Positions 21,224 through 28,574 of a stretch of DNA of 44,863 nucleotides are shown piece by piece. The number at the start of each line of letters is the position of its first letter. Positions within the stretch are counted from its first letter, which is position 1. The position numbers and the translations under genes were made by a program. The notes below the pieces were generated by a model. That model was given only the letters and a program-made list of their open reading frames with translations, was not told the DNA's origin and did not search any database. This DNA is from Robiginitomaculum sp. (GTDB taxonomy: Bacteria; Pseudomonadota; Alphaproteobacteria; Caulobacterales; Maricaulaceae), in assembly GCA_021776595.1 (NCBI GenBank), contig JAJFFP010000092.1, positions 1 through 44,863 on the forward strand, read 5' to 3'.

Positions 21224-22207
21224 ATGAGCGCAAGAACCAAGGTCATTGTTACACGCAGACTGCCAGAACCGGTGCAGGACCGGCTTTGCGCCTTGTTTGA
21301 TGCAACCTTGAACCTTGCGGACAAACCTTTTTCTCATGATGAATTAAAAGCGGCGGCGGCCAAAGCCCAGGTGCTGGCCCCTACGGTGACCGATGTAATT
21401 GATGCAGACGTGATCAATGCCGGCGGCGGGAATTTGAAACTTATTGCCAATTTTGGCGCCGGTATAGACCATATCGATCTTGAGGCGGCGGCGCGCGCTG
21501 GCATTATTGTCACCAATACGCCGGGAGTGCTCACCGAAGATACCGCCGATCTGGCCATGGCGCTAATCCTCGCGGTACCGCGCCGCCTGGCCGAAGGGGC
21601 CAGGGTGATGCGCGCGCGCGGGTTTCATGGCTGGTCACCAACCTGGATGATGGGCAACAGCATTGGCGGCAAGAAGCTCGGTATATTAGGCATGGGCCGC
21701 ATTGGACAGGCCGTGGCGAGGCGCGCCCGTGCCTTTGGTTTGGAAGTGCACTATCATAACCGCCACAGGGTCAGCGCCGCCATCGAAGAAGAATTGGGCG
21801 CACTTTACTGGGATGATCTGGACGCCATGCTGGCGGCTATGGATATTCTTTCCATCAACTGCCCTAAAACGCCGCAAACACATCATCTGTTATCCCGTGC
21901 CCGCCTTGAAAAACTCCCTTCCCATGCGTTTCTGGTCAACACCTCACGCGGGGATGTGATCGACGAGGTAGCGCTGGCCGATTTGCTTGAGTCTGGTGCG
22001 CTGGCCGGGGCCGGTCTTGATGTCTATGAGTTTGAACCAAAGGTCGAACCACGCCTGTTAACCCTGGATAATGTGGTGGCCTTGCCGCATATGGGCTCGG
22101 CGACCATTGAGGCACGTATCGCCATGGGCGAGAAAATGATCATTAACATCAAAGAGTTCGAGGATGGGCACCGCCCCCCCGACCGGGTGATTATGGAACT
22201 GACGTGA
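21224..22207 (+). CDS. gyaR: D-2-hydroxyacid dehydrogenase (glyoxylate/hydroxypyruvate reductase)
   Basis: An NAD(P)H-dependent reductase, 327 residues. It has the substrate-binding FGAGIDHID, NTPGVLTEDTADLAMALIL, and the Rossmann motif GILGMGRIGQAVARRARAFG ending in a basic HNRHR patch that may favour NADPH. Catalytic residues are Arg (NTSRGDVIDE), Glu (YEFEPKVEP) and His (ALPHMGSAT). The sequence fits the GyaR/GRHPR branch that reduces glyoxylate to glycolate or hydroxypyruvate to glycerate. ATG 21224 gives the family N-terminus (KVIVTRRLPEPV); an upstream ATG at 21146 would add 26 unrelated residues. Glyoxylate-cycle genes lie 7 kb away, so glyoxylate detoxification is plausible. Confidence 0.88.
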   Translation: MSARTKVIVTRRLPEPVQDRLCALFDATLNLADKPFSHDELKAAAAKAQVLAPTVTDVIDADVINAGGGNLKLIANFGAGIDHIDLEAAARAGIIVTNTPGVLTEDTADLAMALILAVPRRLAEGARVMRARGFHGWSPTWMMGNSIGGKKLGILGMGRIGQAVARRARAFGLEVHYHNRHRVSAAIEEELGALYWDDLDAMLAAMDILSINCPKTPQTHHLLSRARLEKLPSHAFLVNTSRGDVIDEVALADLLESGALAGAGLDVYEFEPKVEPRLLTLDNVVALPHMGSATIEARIAMGEKMIINIKEFEDGHRPPDRVIMELT

Positions 22208-22294
22208 TCCACATTTCATGTTCACGATTTTGTGAAGGGCAATACCTTGCCGGTGCGCTATGCTTTATGAAAATAGCAAATAAGGAAATCCATC

Positions 22295-23206
22295 ATGAAA
22301 AAGACAGTTTTTGGCCTGACCATGCTCGCCGGGGTCTGTGCATTCGCATTGTCAGCCAGTGCACAGGAAGATCGCTTTGCCAAGGTAGAGATTAAAACCA
22401 CGGACCTTGGCGGCGGCGTTTATATGATGGTGGGGGCCGGTGGTAATTTGGGCCTGAGCACTGGTGATGACGGGGCGTTTTTGATTGATGATCAGTTCGC
22501 GCCGCTATCGACCAAAATCAAGGCGGCGATTGCCGCGCACAGTGATACGCCGGTTCGTTTTCTGGTCAACACCCACTGGCACGGGGACCATGCCGGCGGT
22601 AATGAGAATTTTGGCAGGGACGGGGCCATTATTGTGGCCCATAACAATGTGCGCAAACGCCTGTCCACGGATCAGGTGATGAAGGCTTTTGACCGTGAGG
22701 TCAAAGCCGCACCCGCCGATGCCTGGCCGGTGATCACCTTTGCCGATGAGATCAATTTTTATCAAAACGGCCAAAGTATTCATATTTTTCATGTGAAAAA
22801 CGCCCATACCGATGGCGATGCCTTTATTTATTTTGAAGACGCTGATGTGCTGCATATGGGTGATGTGTTCTTCAATAACATGTATCCCTTTATTGATCTG
22901 GGCAGCGGTGGTTCCATTAATGGGGTTATCGCCGCGCAGGAACGGGCGTTGGCCCTGGTAACCGATGATACCAAAATTATTCCAGGCCATGGTCCGCTGG
23001 GCAACAAGGCTGATCTGGCCGAAACCCTGGCCATGCTCAAGGTGGCGCGCGCGGCCATCCTGAAAACCATAGCCGAGGGCAAAACCGTCGATGAGGCGGT
23101 GGCTGCCGATCCGCTGGCCGCCTTGAATGAGGAATGGGGCAAGGGCTTTATCAAGCCCGAACGCATGGTCAGAAGCCTTTATGCGGATTTGTCTGCTGGG
23201 GGCTGA
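22295..23206 (+). CDS. Secreted metallo-beta-lactamase-fold hydrolase
   Basis: A 303-residue exported MBL-fold protein. The signal peptide is MKKTVFGLTMLAGVCAFALS with cleavage near ASA-QED. The dinuclear zinc site is visible: H94, H96, D98, H99 (NTHWHGDHAGGN), H171 (VKNAHTDGDAF), D190 (LHMGDVFFN) and a C-terminal His (IIPGHGPLG). This is the glyoxalase II/SoxH-like type rather than a proven beta-lactamase; the substrate is unknown. AAGGA lies about nine bases before the ATG. Its 3' end overlaps the convergent MoeB-like gene by 28 bases. Confidence 0.88.
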   Translation: MKKTVFGLTMLAGVCAFALSASAQEDRFAKVEIKTTDLGGGVYMMVGAGGNLGLSTGDDGAFLIDDQFAPLSTKIKAAIAAHSDTPVRFLVNTHWHGDHAGGNENFGRDGAIIVAHNNVRKRLSTDQVMKAFDREVKAAPADAWPVITFADEINFYQNGQSIHIFHVKNAHTDGDAFIYFEDADVLHMGDVFFNNMYPFIDLGSGGSINGVIAAQERALALVTDDTKIIPGHGPLGNKADLAETLAMLKVARAAILKTIAEGKTVDEAVAADPLAALNEEWGKGFIKPERMVRSLYADLSAGG

Positions 23207-23943
23207 TTTCCACAAAGCGGGCAGGCCCGATCCGGCGGTAGCGTCAGGGTTCGGCATTGCCCGCCCAGTCCGTCAAAAATCATCAAACGCCCATAAAGCG
23301 GGGTGCCGGCATTGGTGATGATTTTTATCGCCTCCAGTGCCATCATCGAACCGATAACGCCGGTCAGCGCGCCAATGACCCCAACACTTTCGCAGGTGTC
23401 GCCCTCATCAGGCATGGTGGGCACCAGACAGCGATAACAAGCGGTTTTGTGTGTATGGGAATGAAAACAGGCAACCTGCCCTTCAAAGCCGATGGCGGCA
23501 CCGGAAACCAGCGGTTTGTTTTTCTTGTGACAGGCGTCATTAATGGCAAAACGGGCGGCAAAATTATCGGTGCCGTCCAGCACCAGATCATAGCCATCCA
23601 ACACGGCCACTGCGTGTTTATCAAAACGCCCCTCATGCAGGTTGAGCGCCATGTGCGGGTTTAGCGTCTGTAATGCGCGCGCGGCCGCTTTGGTTTTTGG
23701 CGCGCCGACATCATCAGTTTTGAACAGGACCTGGCGTTGCAAATTGGAAAGGGACACGGTGTCATGATCCATCAGGCCCAGTGTGCCAATCCCGGCGGCG
23801 GCAAGATAAAGGCTGGCCGGTGCCCCCAAACCCCCGGCACCGATCACCAGCACTGTGGCCGCTTTTAGTTTTTGCTGGCCCGGCCCGCCAATGTCTTTAA
23901 GCACAAGGTGACGGGCATAGCGTTTTATCTCATCGGGGTTCAT
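23179..23943 (-). CDS. moeB: HesA/MoeB/ThiF family E1-like adenylyltransferase
   Basis: A 254-residue E1-like enzyme that adenylates the C-terminal Gly-Gly of a sulfur-carrier protein (MoaD or ThiS). It has RYARHLVLKDIGGPGQQKL, the nucleotide loop VIGAGGLGAPAS, DHDTVSLSNLQRQVLF (Arg finger region), LDGTDNFAARFAIND, and two CxxC pairs (CYRCLVP and CPLCG) for zinc. No rhodanese domain is fused. MoeB versus ThiF cannot be decided because no moa or thi genes are adjacent. The start overlaps the upstream TPR gene by 14 bases. Confidence 0.88.
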   Translation of the reverse strand: MNPDEIKRYARHLVLKDIGGPGQQKLKAATVLVIGAGGLGAPASLYLAAAGIGTLGLMDHDTVSLSNLQRQVLFKTDDVGAPKTKAAARALQTLNPHMALNLHEGRFDKHAVAVLDGYDLVLDGTDNFAARFAINDACHKKNKPLVSGAAIGFEGQVACFHSHTHKTACYRCLVPTMPDEGDTCESVGVIGALTGVIGSMMALEAIKIITNAGTPLYGRLMIFDGLGGQCRTLTLPPDRACPLCGNQPPADKSA

Positions 23944-24721
23944 CTGGTGCCGTATACTTCAGATAGATGATGGCGCGTTGCCGGGCAGCTTTAATACCGT
24001 CATTTTTCATAATATCCAGCACCTCACGGGCGCGCGCCTTCATCGCATCATCAAAGGCAATGTCATTATCAGGCATATTCTGCGCTTGTTCCAGAGCCGC
24101 TTTGGCCTCATTTTCAAAGCCTTCAAGGCGCAATAAACCAAGGCCGCATTGCAAAGCTATGCCTGCATCCACGCCCGGATTATACAGTGCAATCTGGCAG
24201 GCCTCGGCACCCTTTTTGGCACGGGCACCGGTAACGCGAGCGCCAAATTTTCCGCCCTGACGGATAATTTCAAGATGCCACATGCCTTGCATGGCCTTGG
24301 CCCATGCGGATTGCGGATCAAGGACAAGCGCGGCCTCGATTTGTTTTTTGCTTTTGCCGGCCATGCCTTTGCGAAAACTTTTCATTTTGCTCATCCCGCG
24401 CGCCAGCATGCCAAGGGCCGCGACTTTCATGAGATGCGCTTGCCCATTACCGGGGTCCAGCTTAATCGCCCGTTCGGCATTTTTTAGTGCCGCTTTGGCA
24501 TCGGCTTTGCGATTGTCACTTTGCCCAAGATCAATAATAGCCAGTTGCGCCCGTGCGGCCAGCACCAGCGCTTCGGCGCTGCCATCTTGCTCGCCAAGCG
24601 CGATGGCGGTGCGATATTGCCCGTCATTATAGGCGCTTTGCCATGCAGGTGGCACGGCGGCTCTGGCGGTAAAGGCGAGAGCGATAAAAATCACGATGAT
24701 GTTGAGGACGAAACGGTTCAT
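23930..24721 (-). CDS. Exported TPR-repeat protein
   Basis: A 263-residue protein with a signal peptide (VLNIIVIFIALAFTARA). Tetratricopeptide-like helices follow (ALKNAERAIKLDPGNGQAHL, IEAALVLDPQSAWAKAMQG, ALEQAQNMPDNDIAFDDAM). It is probably periplasmic and a protein-interaction scaffold; no specific family is recognised. It overlaps the MoeB-like gene by 14 bases, so the two are likely co-expressed. The start has no clear ribosome-binding site. Confidence 0.75.
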   Translation of the reverse strand: MNRFVLNIIVIFIALAFTARAAVPPAWQSAYNDGQYRTAIALGEQDGSAEALVLAARAQLAIIDLGQSDNRKADAKAALKNAERAIKLDPGNGQAHLMKVAALGMLARGMSKMKSFRKGMAGKSKKQIEAALVLDPQSAWAKAMQGMWHLEIIRQGGKFGARVTGARAKKGAEACQIALYNPGVDAGIALQCGLGLLRLEGFENEAKAALEQAQNMPDNDIAFDDAMKARAREVLDIMKNDGIKAARQRAIIYLKYTAPDEPR

Positions 24722-24813
24722 AAAAATGATGCTATCAAGTGCGGGCGCTGGCGAACAGGAAAAAAACCTTTTGCCAATCGACAGGTGTCGGCGCTTCGGG
24801 TTAGTTTCACGTC

Positions 24814-26145
24814 ATGCAAAGCAAAGACATCATCCAGTTTGTTCAAGAGGGCGAAGCGCTTGTGCAAAAGTCGCTACACTGGGCGCAAAATACATTTTTA
24901 AGCCTTGATACCGCATGGCAAGCAGGGGCCGTGCTGTTGGCGGTCATTTTCGCGCTTTTTCTTGGCCCCTATGTCAAAGCCATAGCGGCGCATCTTGCTC
25001 AATTGGTGAATAACGAAAAGCTGAAACGCTTTATAACCCCGCCGGGGCAATTTCTGGGCCCCCTGACCCGTGCCATCTTGCTTTTCATTTTTCTGTTGGC
25101 CGCGCTTTATGCTTTCAATCTGTTGGAAAGACCGGCGGCATTGGTGCGTATTTTTGCTTCCCTTACCGGGGCCTGGATACTGATCCGAATGGTTTCCAAT
25201 CTGATAACCGAACCGTTTTGGGCCAGAACTGCGGCCAATATCGCCTGGGTTATTGCCGCCTTGAATATTTTTGGGCTGATTGGCCCGATTACGGATTTTC
25301 TGGGCACACCGCTGGGTTTCAAAATCGGCGAAAAGGATTTTTCCATTCTGCTTTTGCTGGATGGTATTATTCTGGCGACTATATTGCTGTGGCTGGCCAG
25401 TTGGTTATCGTCGAGCTTGCGCCAGCGCATCAATACGTTGCCGAGCCTGACCCCCTCTATTCGTCTGTTATTATCCAAGGCGGTGCAGGTAACCTTGCTG
25501 ACACTGGCGCTGCTGATCACCATGACCCGCATGGGGTTTGATCTGTCATCGCTGGCCATTATCGGCGGCGCGCTTTCCTTTGGTATTGGTTTTGGCCTGC
25601 AACGCATTTTTGCCAATTTTATCTCCGGTATAATTTTGTTGATGGACCGTTCGATCAAGCCCGGTGATGTGATCGAGGTTGATGATACCTATGGCAAGAT
25701 CGGCTCGCTGGGCCTGCGTTATACTTCGGTGGTGACACGCGATCGCAAGGAACACCTGATCCCCAATGAGAGCTTTGTCACCGGCAAGGTGGTCAACTGG
25801 TCTTATTCAACGCCCGAAGTGCGGGTCAAGCGTCCGGTGGGTATTTCCTATGGCGCGGATGTTAATGAAGCCATCCGGCTGGCGATTGAATGTATGAACG
25901 CGGTGCCACGGGTGTTGAAAAACCCAAAACCGGCCTGTCTGCTCAAAGGCTTTGGCGACAATTCAGTGGATCTGGAATTGCGCTTTTGGATCCGTGACGC
26001 TGAAAACGGCGTCAGCAATATCTCCAGCGAAGTATTACTGGCCATCTGGCAGAGCTTTAACCAGAACGGTATTGCCTTTCCCTTTCCACAGCGTGATGTG
26101 CATCTTGATGCCGATGCCCCCTTGCACGTGGTCATCGATCCATAA
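24814..26145 (+). CDS. MscS-family mechanosensitive channel
   Basis: A 443-residue inner-membrane protein. Several hydrophobic helices in the first 270 residues precede the pore-lining MscS segment (IIGGALSFGIGFGLQRIFAN, followed by FISGIILLMDRSIKPGDVIEV). The cytoplasmic beta and alpha/beta domains follow (IPNESFVTGKVVNWSY; ELRFWIRDAENGVSNISSE). It is larger than E. coli MscS owing to extra N-terminal helices, like YbdG/YnaI-type members. It likely releases solutes on hypo-osmotic shock. It is divergent from the TPR gene. Just downstream begins a long non-coding repeat region. Confidence 0.93.
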   Translation: MQSKDIIQFVQEGEALVQKSLHWAQNTFLSLDTAWQAGAVLLAVIFALFLGPYVKAIAAHLAQLVNNEKLKRFITPPGQFLGPLTRAILLFIFLLAALYAFNLLERPAALVRIFASLTGAWILIRMVSNLITEPFWARTAANIAWVIAALNIFGLIGPITDFLGTPLGFKIGEKDFSILLLLDGIILATILLWLASWLSSSLRQRINTLPSLTPSIRLLLSKAVQVTLLTLALLITMTRMGFDLSSLAIIGGALSFGIGFGLQRIFANFISGIILLMDRSIKPGDVIEVDDTYGKIGSLGLRYTSVVTRDRKEHLIPNESFVTGKVVNWSYSTPEVRVKRPVGISYGADVNEAIRLAIECMNAVPRVLKNPKPACLLKGFGDNSVDLELRFWIRDAENGVSNISSEVLLAIWQSFNQNGIAFPFPQRDVHLDADAPLHVVIDP

Positions 26146-26165
26146 GGTTTTTGTCCTCTTTGCTC

Positions 26166-26231
26166 CATCCTTCGAGATGATTGCTACGCAATCCCTCAGA
26201 GCCTGCCCCGGACCTGATCCTCAGGATGAGG
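26166..26231. repeat. REP-like palindromic element, unit 1 (chimeric)
   Basis: CATCCT (26166-26171) and AGGATG (26223-26228) form the outer arms. Inside, GATTGC-TAC-GCAATC is a perfect hairpin flanked by TTCGAGA and CCTCAG, the layout of the common alphaproteobacterial CATCCTTCGAGA...CTCAGGATG repeat. A fragment reading TGCCCCGGACCTGATC, resembling a second alphaproteobacterial REP type, interrupts the right arm. Confidence 0.6.
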
Positions 26232-26252
26232 CCATAGAAAGTATAATAACAA

Positions 26253-26294
26253 CCTCATGTTGAGGCGGCGCGCAGCGCCCTCGAAACATGGAGG
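26253..26294. repeat. REP-like palindromic element, unit 2
   Basis: CCTCATGTTGAGG and an imperfect CTCGAAACATGGAGG form the arms around a GGCGC-GCA-GCGCC hairpin (26267-26279). This matches the CCTCATGxTGAGG...CTCGAAxCATGAGG class of alphaproteobacterial intergenic repeats. Confidence 0.6.
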
Positions 26295-26325
26295 GCAACG
26301 TGCCACTAATATACCCCGACAGCGC

Positions 26326-26347
26326 GCCTGTAGGACAAGTTACAGGC
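26326..26347. repeat. Inverted repeat, unit 3
   Basis: GCCTGTA-GGACAAGT-TACAGGC, a perfect 7-bp inverted repeat whose centre (GACAAGT) resembles the GATCAAGTC centre of unit 5. Confidence 0.55.
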
Positions 26348-26363
26348 AATCCCCATCCTCGTC

Positions 26364-26386
26364 GTCCTCCGGCATGACCGGAGGAC
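26364..26386. repeat. Inverted repeat, unit 4
   Basis: GTCCTCCGG-CATGA-CCGGAGGAC, a perfect 9-bp inverted repeat with a 5-base loop, of the CCGG-type alphaproteobacterial REP class. It may also act as a transcription barrier downstream of the MscS gene. Confidence 0.6.
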
Positions 26387-26423
26387 CCATACTGAGTTGT
26401 AGTTAAATAGCGCTGCCCTATGG

Positions 26424-26446
26424 ACCCTCCGATCAAGTCGGAGGGT
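26424..26446. repeat. Inverted repeat, unit 5
   Basis: ACCCTCCGA-TCAAG-TCGGAGGGT, a perfect 9-bp inverted repeat. The TCCGATCAAGTCGGA core followed by GTGACGAAGGG is typical of a widespread alphaproteobacterial REP family. Confidence 0.65.
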
Positions 26447-26491
26447 GACGAAGGGCGGGGTTTGAAATTTAGAATGAGTTTATCCTGTGGA

Positions 26492-26630
26492 TTGACCCTC
26501 AAGGCAACACCAAGGGTCAACAGGTGACCCTTAATGACCCTCATGGTGTCCCTTAAATGTCCCTGAAGTGACCCTTATTACCCTTTTATGGACCCATAAA
26601 TGATGCTTATTACCCCTTAACATCCCTTGG
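26492..26630. repeat. Helically phased degenerate repeat array (about ten TGACCCTTAA-like units)
   Basis: From 26526 to 26630 the word (T)GACCCTTAA recurs with variation. CCC cores start at 26528, 26538, 26550, 26561, 26572, 26581, 26593, a degenerate GCTTA unit near 26604, then 26614 and 26624. Spacings are 9-12 bp with a mean near 10.7 bp, about one helical turn. Another direct copy (TTGACCCTCAA, 26492-26502) and an inverted copy (AAGGGTCAA, 26512-26520) precede the array. It is non-coding in all frames as far as can be seen. The remaining 26631-26800 is AT-rich and presumably holds the promoter of the small lipoprotein gene. Confidence 0.65.
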
Positions 26631-26800
26631 GTTTTGGGGATAATTGTGCTCATGTAGTCGATAGGCGATAGCACACTTAAATAACTAATCCCCACCCACT
26701 CAAAACAAGATATAATGGTGCAATTTGATCAAGGTATAGCCCTCATTAATCCTTAACTTCGCACCGTTAAGCTGACGCTTGCATTTGGGAGAGATCAGAC

Positions 26801-26995
26801 ATGCGTATCCGGTTAAATGTGTTTTTACTAACGGTTGTCTTGGGTCTTGGGGGGTGTTCGGTGATGAGCGCCGGTGTGGATCTGGCCAGTGGCGCGGTAT
26901 CAACAACTGGCCTTGTGGCCAAGGGCACAACCAAAGTGGTTAAAAAAACCGCCGGTAAAGTGACCAAAACAGTGATCCGCAAAAAGAAACGCTAA
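26801..26995 (+). CDS. Small basic lipoprotein, unknown function
   Basis: A 64-residue protein with a lipoprotein signal (FLLTVVLGLGGC, lipidated Cys19), then a short Ala/Gly/Thr/Val segment and a strongly basic tail (TTKVVKKTAGKVTKTV, then IRKKKR). GGGAGA lies eight bases before the ATG, supporting a real gene. Its predicted place is the inner or outer membrane facing the periplasm; the Lys-rich tail might bind nucleic acid, lipopolysaccharide or peptidoglycan. It is preceded by the phased repeat array and convergent with the ScfR-like gene (6 bp). Confidence 0.7.
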   Translation: MRIRLNVFLLTVVLGLGGCSVMSAGVDLASGAVSTTGLVAKGTTKVVKKTAGKVTKTVIRKKKR

Positions 26996-27001
26996 CCCGC
27001 T

Positions 27002-28426
27002 TTATGACTGAAACAGGAACGGAGCGATGCTGCGTCTGGTTTCATCAGCATAAAGACGCTTCTGTAAAGGTGGAAAGGCGCGCTGGACACAATCTGGCCG
27101 CTCACACAGGCGGCAGTTCAGACCGACTTTCGTTTCGGTGTCGGCGCGTTCATTATAAAGACCATCCGCATAAATAAGTGCGGACGCCTCTTCAGCCGGA
27201 CAAGCTAGCATGAGCACATGACGGACCCGCCCAAAAGGGTCATCCGGACTTGCGCTATCAATGGCACATGACAAGGTAAAATAACGGGTGCCATCGCCAA
27301 AAATGATAGGTTGAGCAAGGGTTTGCTCGCCCTTGCCCGTGGCTTGCCACAGGGCCAGCCGGGCGCATGAGCCGCCGGTTCTGGCGTAGGCAAAGCCTTT
27401 ATCGCCAAAGCGTTTGGTGATATTACCCGCCGCATCAACACGTAGCATGGAGAAGTTTACCCCGCGCGCGCCCGGTTTTTTCAAGGTGCACAGCCGGTGA
27501 AAAAGTTGTTCCCTGTTGACATTAAAACGGCGGCCAAGGGCCTCAAGGTCATAGCGTAAATCCTTTGCGGCCTTGAGTATGACTTCATAGGGCATGAGCA
27601 GGGCCGCCGCAAAATACTGGGACAGGGCAATACGGTAAAACCGCCTGGCCAGCTTGCTGGTAAGTGCGGTTTCCATCTGCATCTGATCCAGCAATTCCCT
27701 GTGTTCCAGCAAGGCAATTTGTATCGCCAGTTGAAACTGACGCGCCGGGGCGTCAAGCCACTCGCTGAGCAATAACCGCCTGGAATGCCGGTCAAAACGG
27801 CGCAAAGAGCCGCGCATCACTTCGACCGGCAAGATACGGGTGCGCACCCCATGCACTTGCAGCAGATAGGCTTGCAGGCCCGCGCTAATATGGGTGCGAT
27901 CCAAATGGGCTTCTTCAGCAAAAATTTCGCCGGCTTCTTCAAGTTCAGGAAAATAATTGTTATGGTCCTGCAGGAGGTTTCGCACCTGTTGCAAAGGATG
28001 TTCACCCGTATCGGATGTGCCCTGGCGATCATCGAAGCGATCCGCCAACGAGGCCAGATCACTGGCTGTGCCGCGATAGCTCTGGTGGAGCTGGATGAGC
28101 GCCTGTGCGGCGCGTGGATGGGCTTCGGCCAGCTCTTTCAGGTCGTGGACATCAAGGGCAATGCTCTCAATGGCCGGATCGGCTGCAATTTCGCGCAAGG
28201 CCAGCAGCGTGCTCTGGTCTGGCATGGCGGAAAAGGCCTTGAGGTCAAACTCAAAGGTTTCGGCCAGGCGGATCAGAACACGGGCGCTCAACGGGCGCTG
28301 ATTGCGCTCCATCAGGTTCAAATAGCTGGCCGAGACCCCAAGTTCGGTGGCCATTTTGACCTGGGTAAGCCCCAAATCCTTGCGCAGGCGTTTCAGCCGG
28401 GCACCGGCAAAGAGTTTTTTATCCAT
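27002..28426 (-). CDS. ScfR/RamB-type short-chain fatty acyl transcriptional regulator
   Basis: A 474-residue regulator with an N-terminal XRE helix-turn-helix (RLKRLRKDLGLTQVKMATEL, then GVSASYLNLMERNQRPLS), a central IrrE/ImmA-like (peptidase M78) region whose HExxH is not preserved (QLAIQIALLEHRELL), and a C-terminal domain with CRLCERPDC ending in RRSIAPFLF. This is the layout of RamB/ScfR proteins, which sense acyl-CoA or acetate status and control isocitrate lyase and related genes in actinobacteria and proteobacteria. It is divergent from aceA, its likely target. No Shine-Dalgarno sequence precedes ATG 28426; TTTACAA repeats lie there instead. Confidence 0.88.
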   Translation of the reverse strand: MDKKLFAGARLKRLRKDLGLTQVKMATELGVSASYLNLMERNQRPLSARVLIRLAETFEFDLKAFSAMPDQSTLLALREIAADPAIESIALDVHDLKELAEAHPRAAQALIQLHQSYRGTASDLASLADRFDDRQGTSDTGEHPLQQVRNLLQDHNNYFPELEEAGEIFAEEAHLDRTHISAGLQAYLLQVHGVRTRILPVEVMRGSLRRFDRHSRRLLLSEWLDAPARQFQLAIQIALLEHRELLDQMQMETALTSKLARRFYRIALSQYFAAALLMPYEVILKAAKDLRYDLEALGRRFNVNREQLFHRLCTLKKPGARGVNFSMLRVDAAGNITKRFGDKGFAYARTGGSCARLALWQATGKGEQTLAQPIIFGDGTRYFTLSCAIDSASPDDPFGRVRHVLMLACPAEEASALIYADGLYNERADTETKVGLNCRLCERPDCVQRAFPPLQKRLYADETRRSIAPFLFQS

Positions 28427-28430
28427 AATA

Positions 28431-28457
28431 ATTTACAATATTTACAATATTACAAAG
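28431..28457. promoter_or_regulatory. Three TTTACAA-like direct repeats at the regulator start (candidate operator)
   Basis: ATTTACAATA (28431-28440), TTTACAATA (28441-28449) and TTACAAAG (28450-28457) lie 5-31 bases upstream of the ScfR-like start codon, with 8-9 bp periodicity. An inverted relative, GTGTAAAT (28533-28540), lies nearer aceA. RamB-type proteins bind TTTGCAAA-like sequences, so autoregulation and aceA control are plausible. Confidence 0.45.
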
Positions 28458-28574
28458 AATCAAGCATACAAAATCACACATAAACCTCTATTAACTGGCC
28501 TATGAAGCTAAGGATGTTCTATTTTGTCATAAGTGTAAATCAATACGGCCTGGTGACCGTTAAAGGAAATTATG

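Noticed and set aside
22295-23206. Beta-lactamase resistance gene
   Set aside because: The metal-binding motif is common to many MBL hydrolases; the sequence resembles glyoxalase II/SoxH-like proteins and nothing indicates antibiotic hydrolysis.
26221-26544. Minus-strand open frame of 107 codons in the repeat region
   Set aside because: It runs through REP palindromes and the phased array, has no ribosome-binding site and no protein-like composition.
26526-26630. Possible CRISPR array
   Set aside because: Repeat units are about 10-11 bp with no spacers of 30-40 bp, and no cas genes are present.
26700-26982. Minus-strand open frames overlapping the small lipoprotein gene
   Set aside because: The plus-strand gene has a good ribosome-binding site and a lipobox; the antisense frames have neither.
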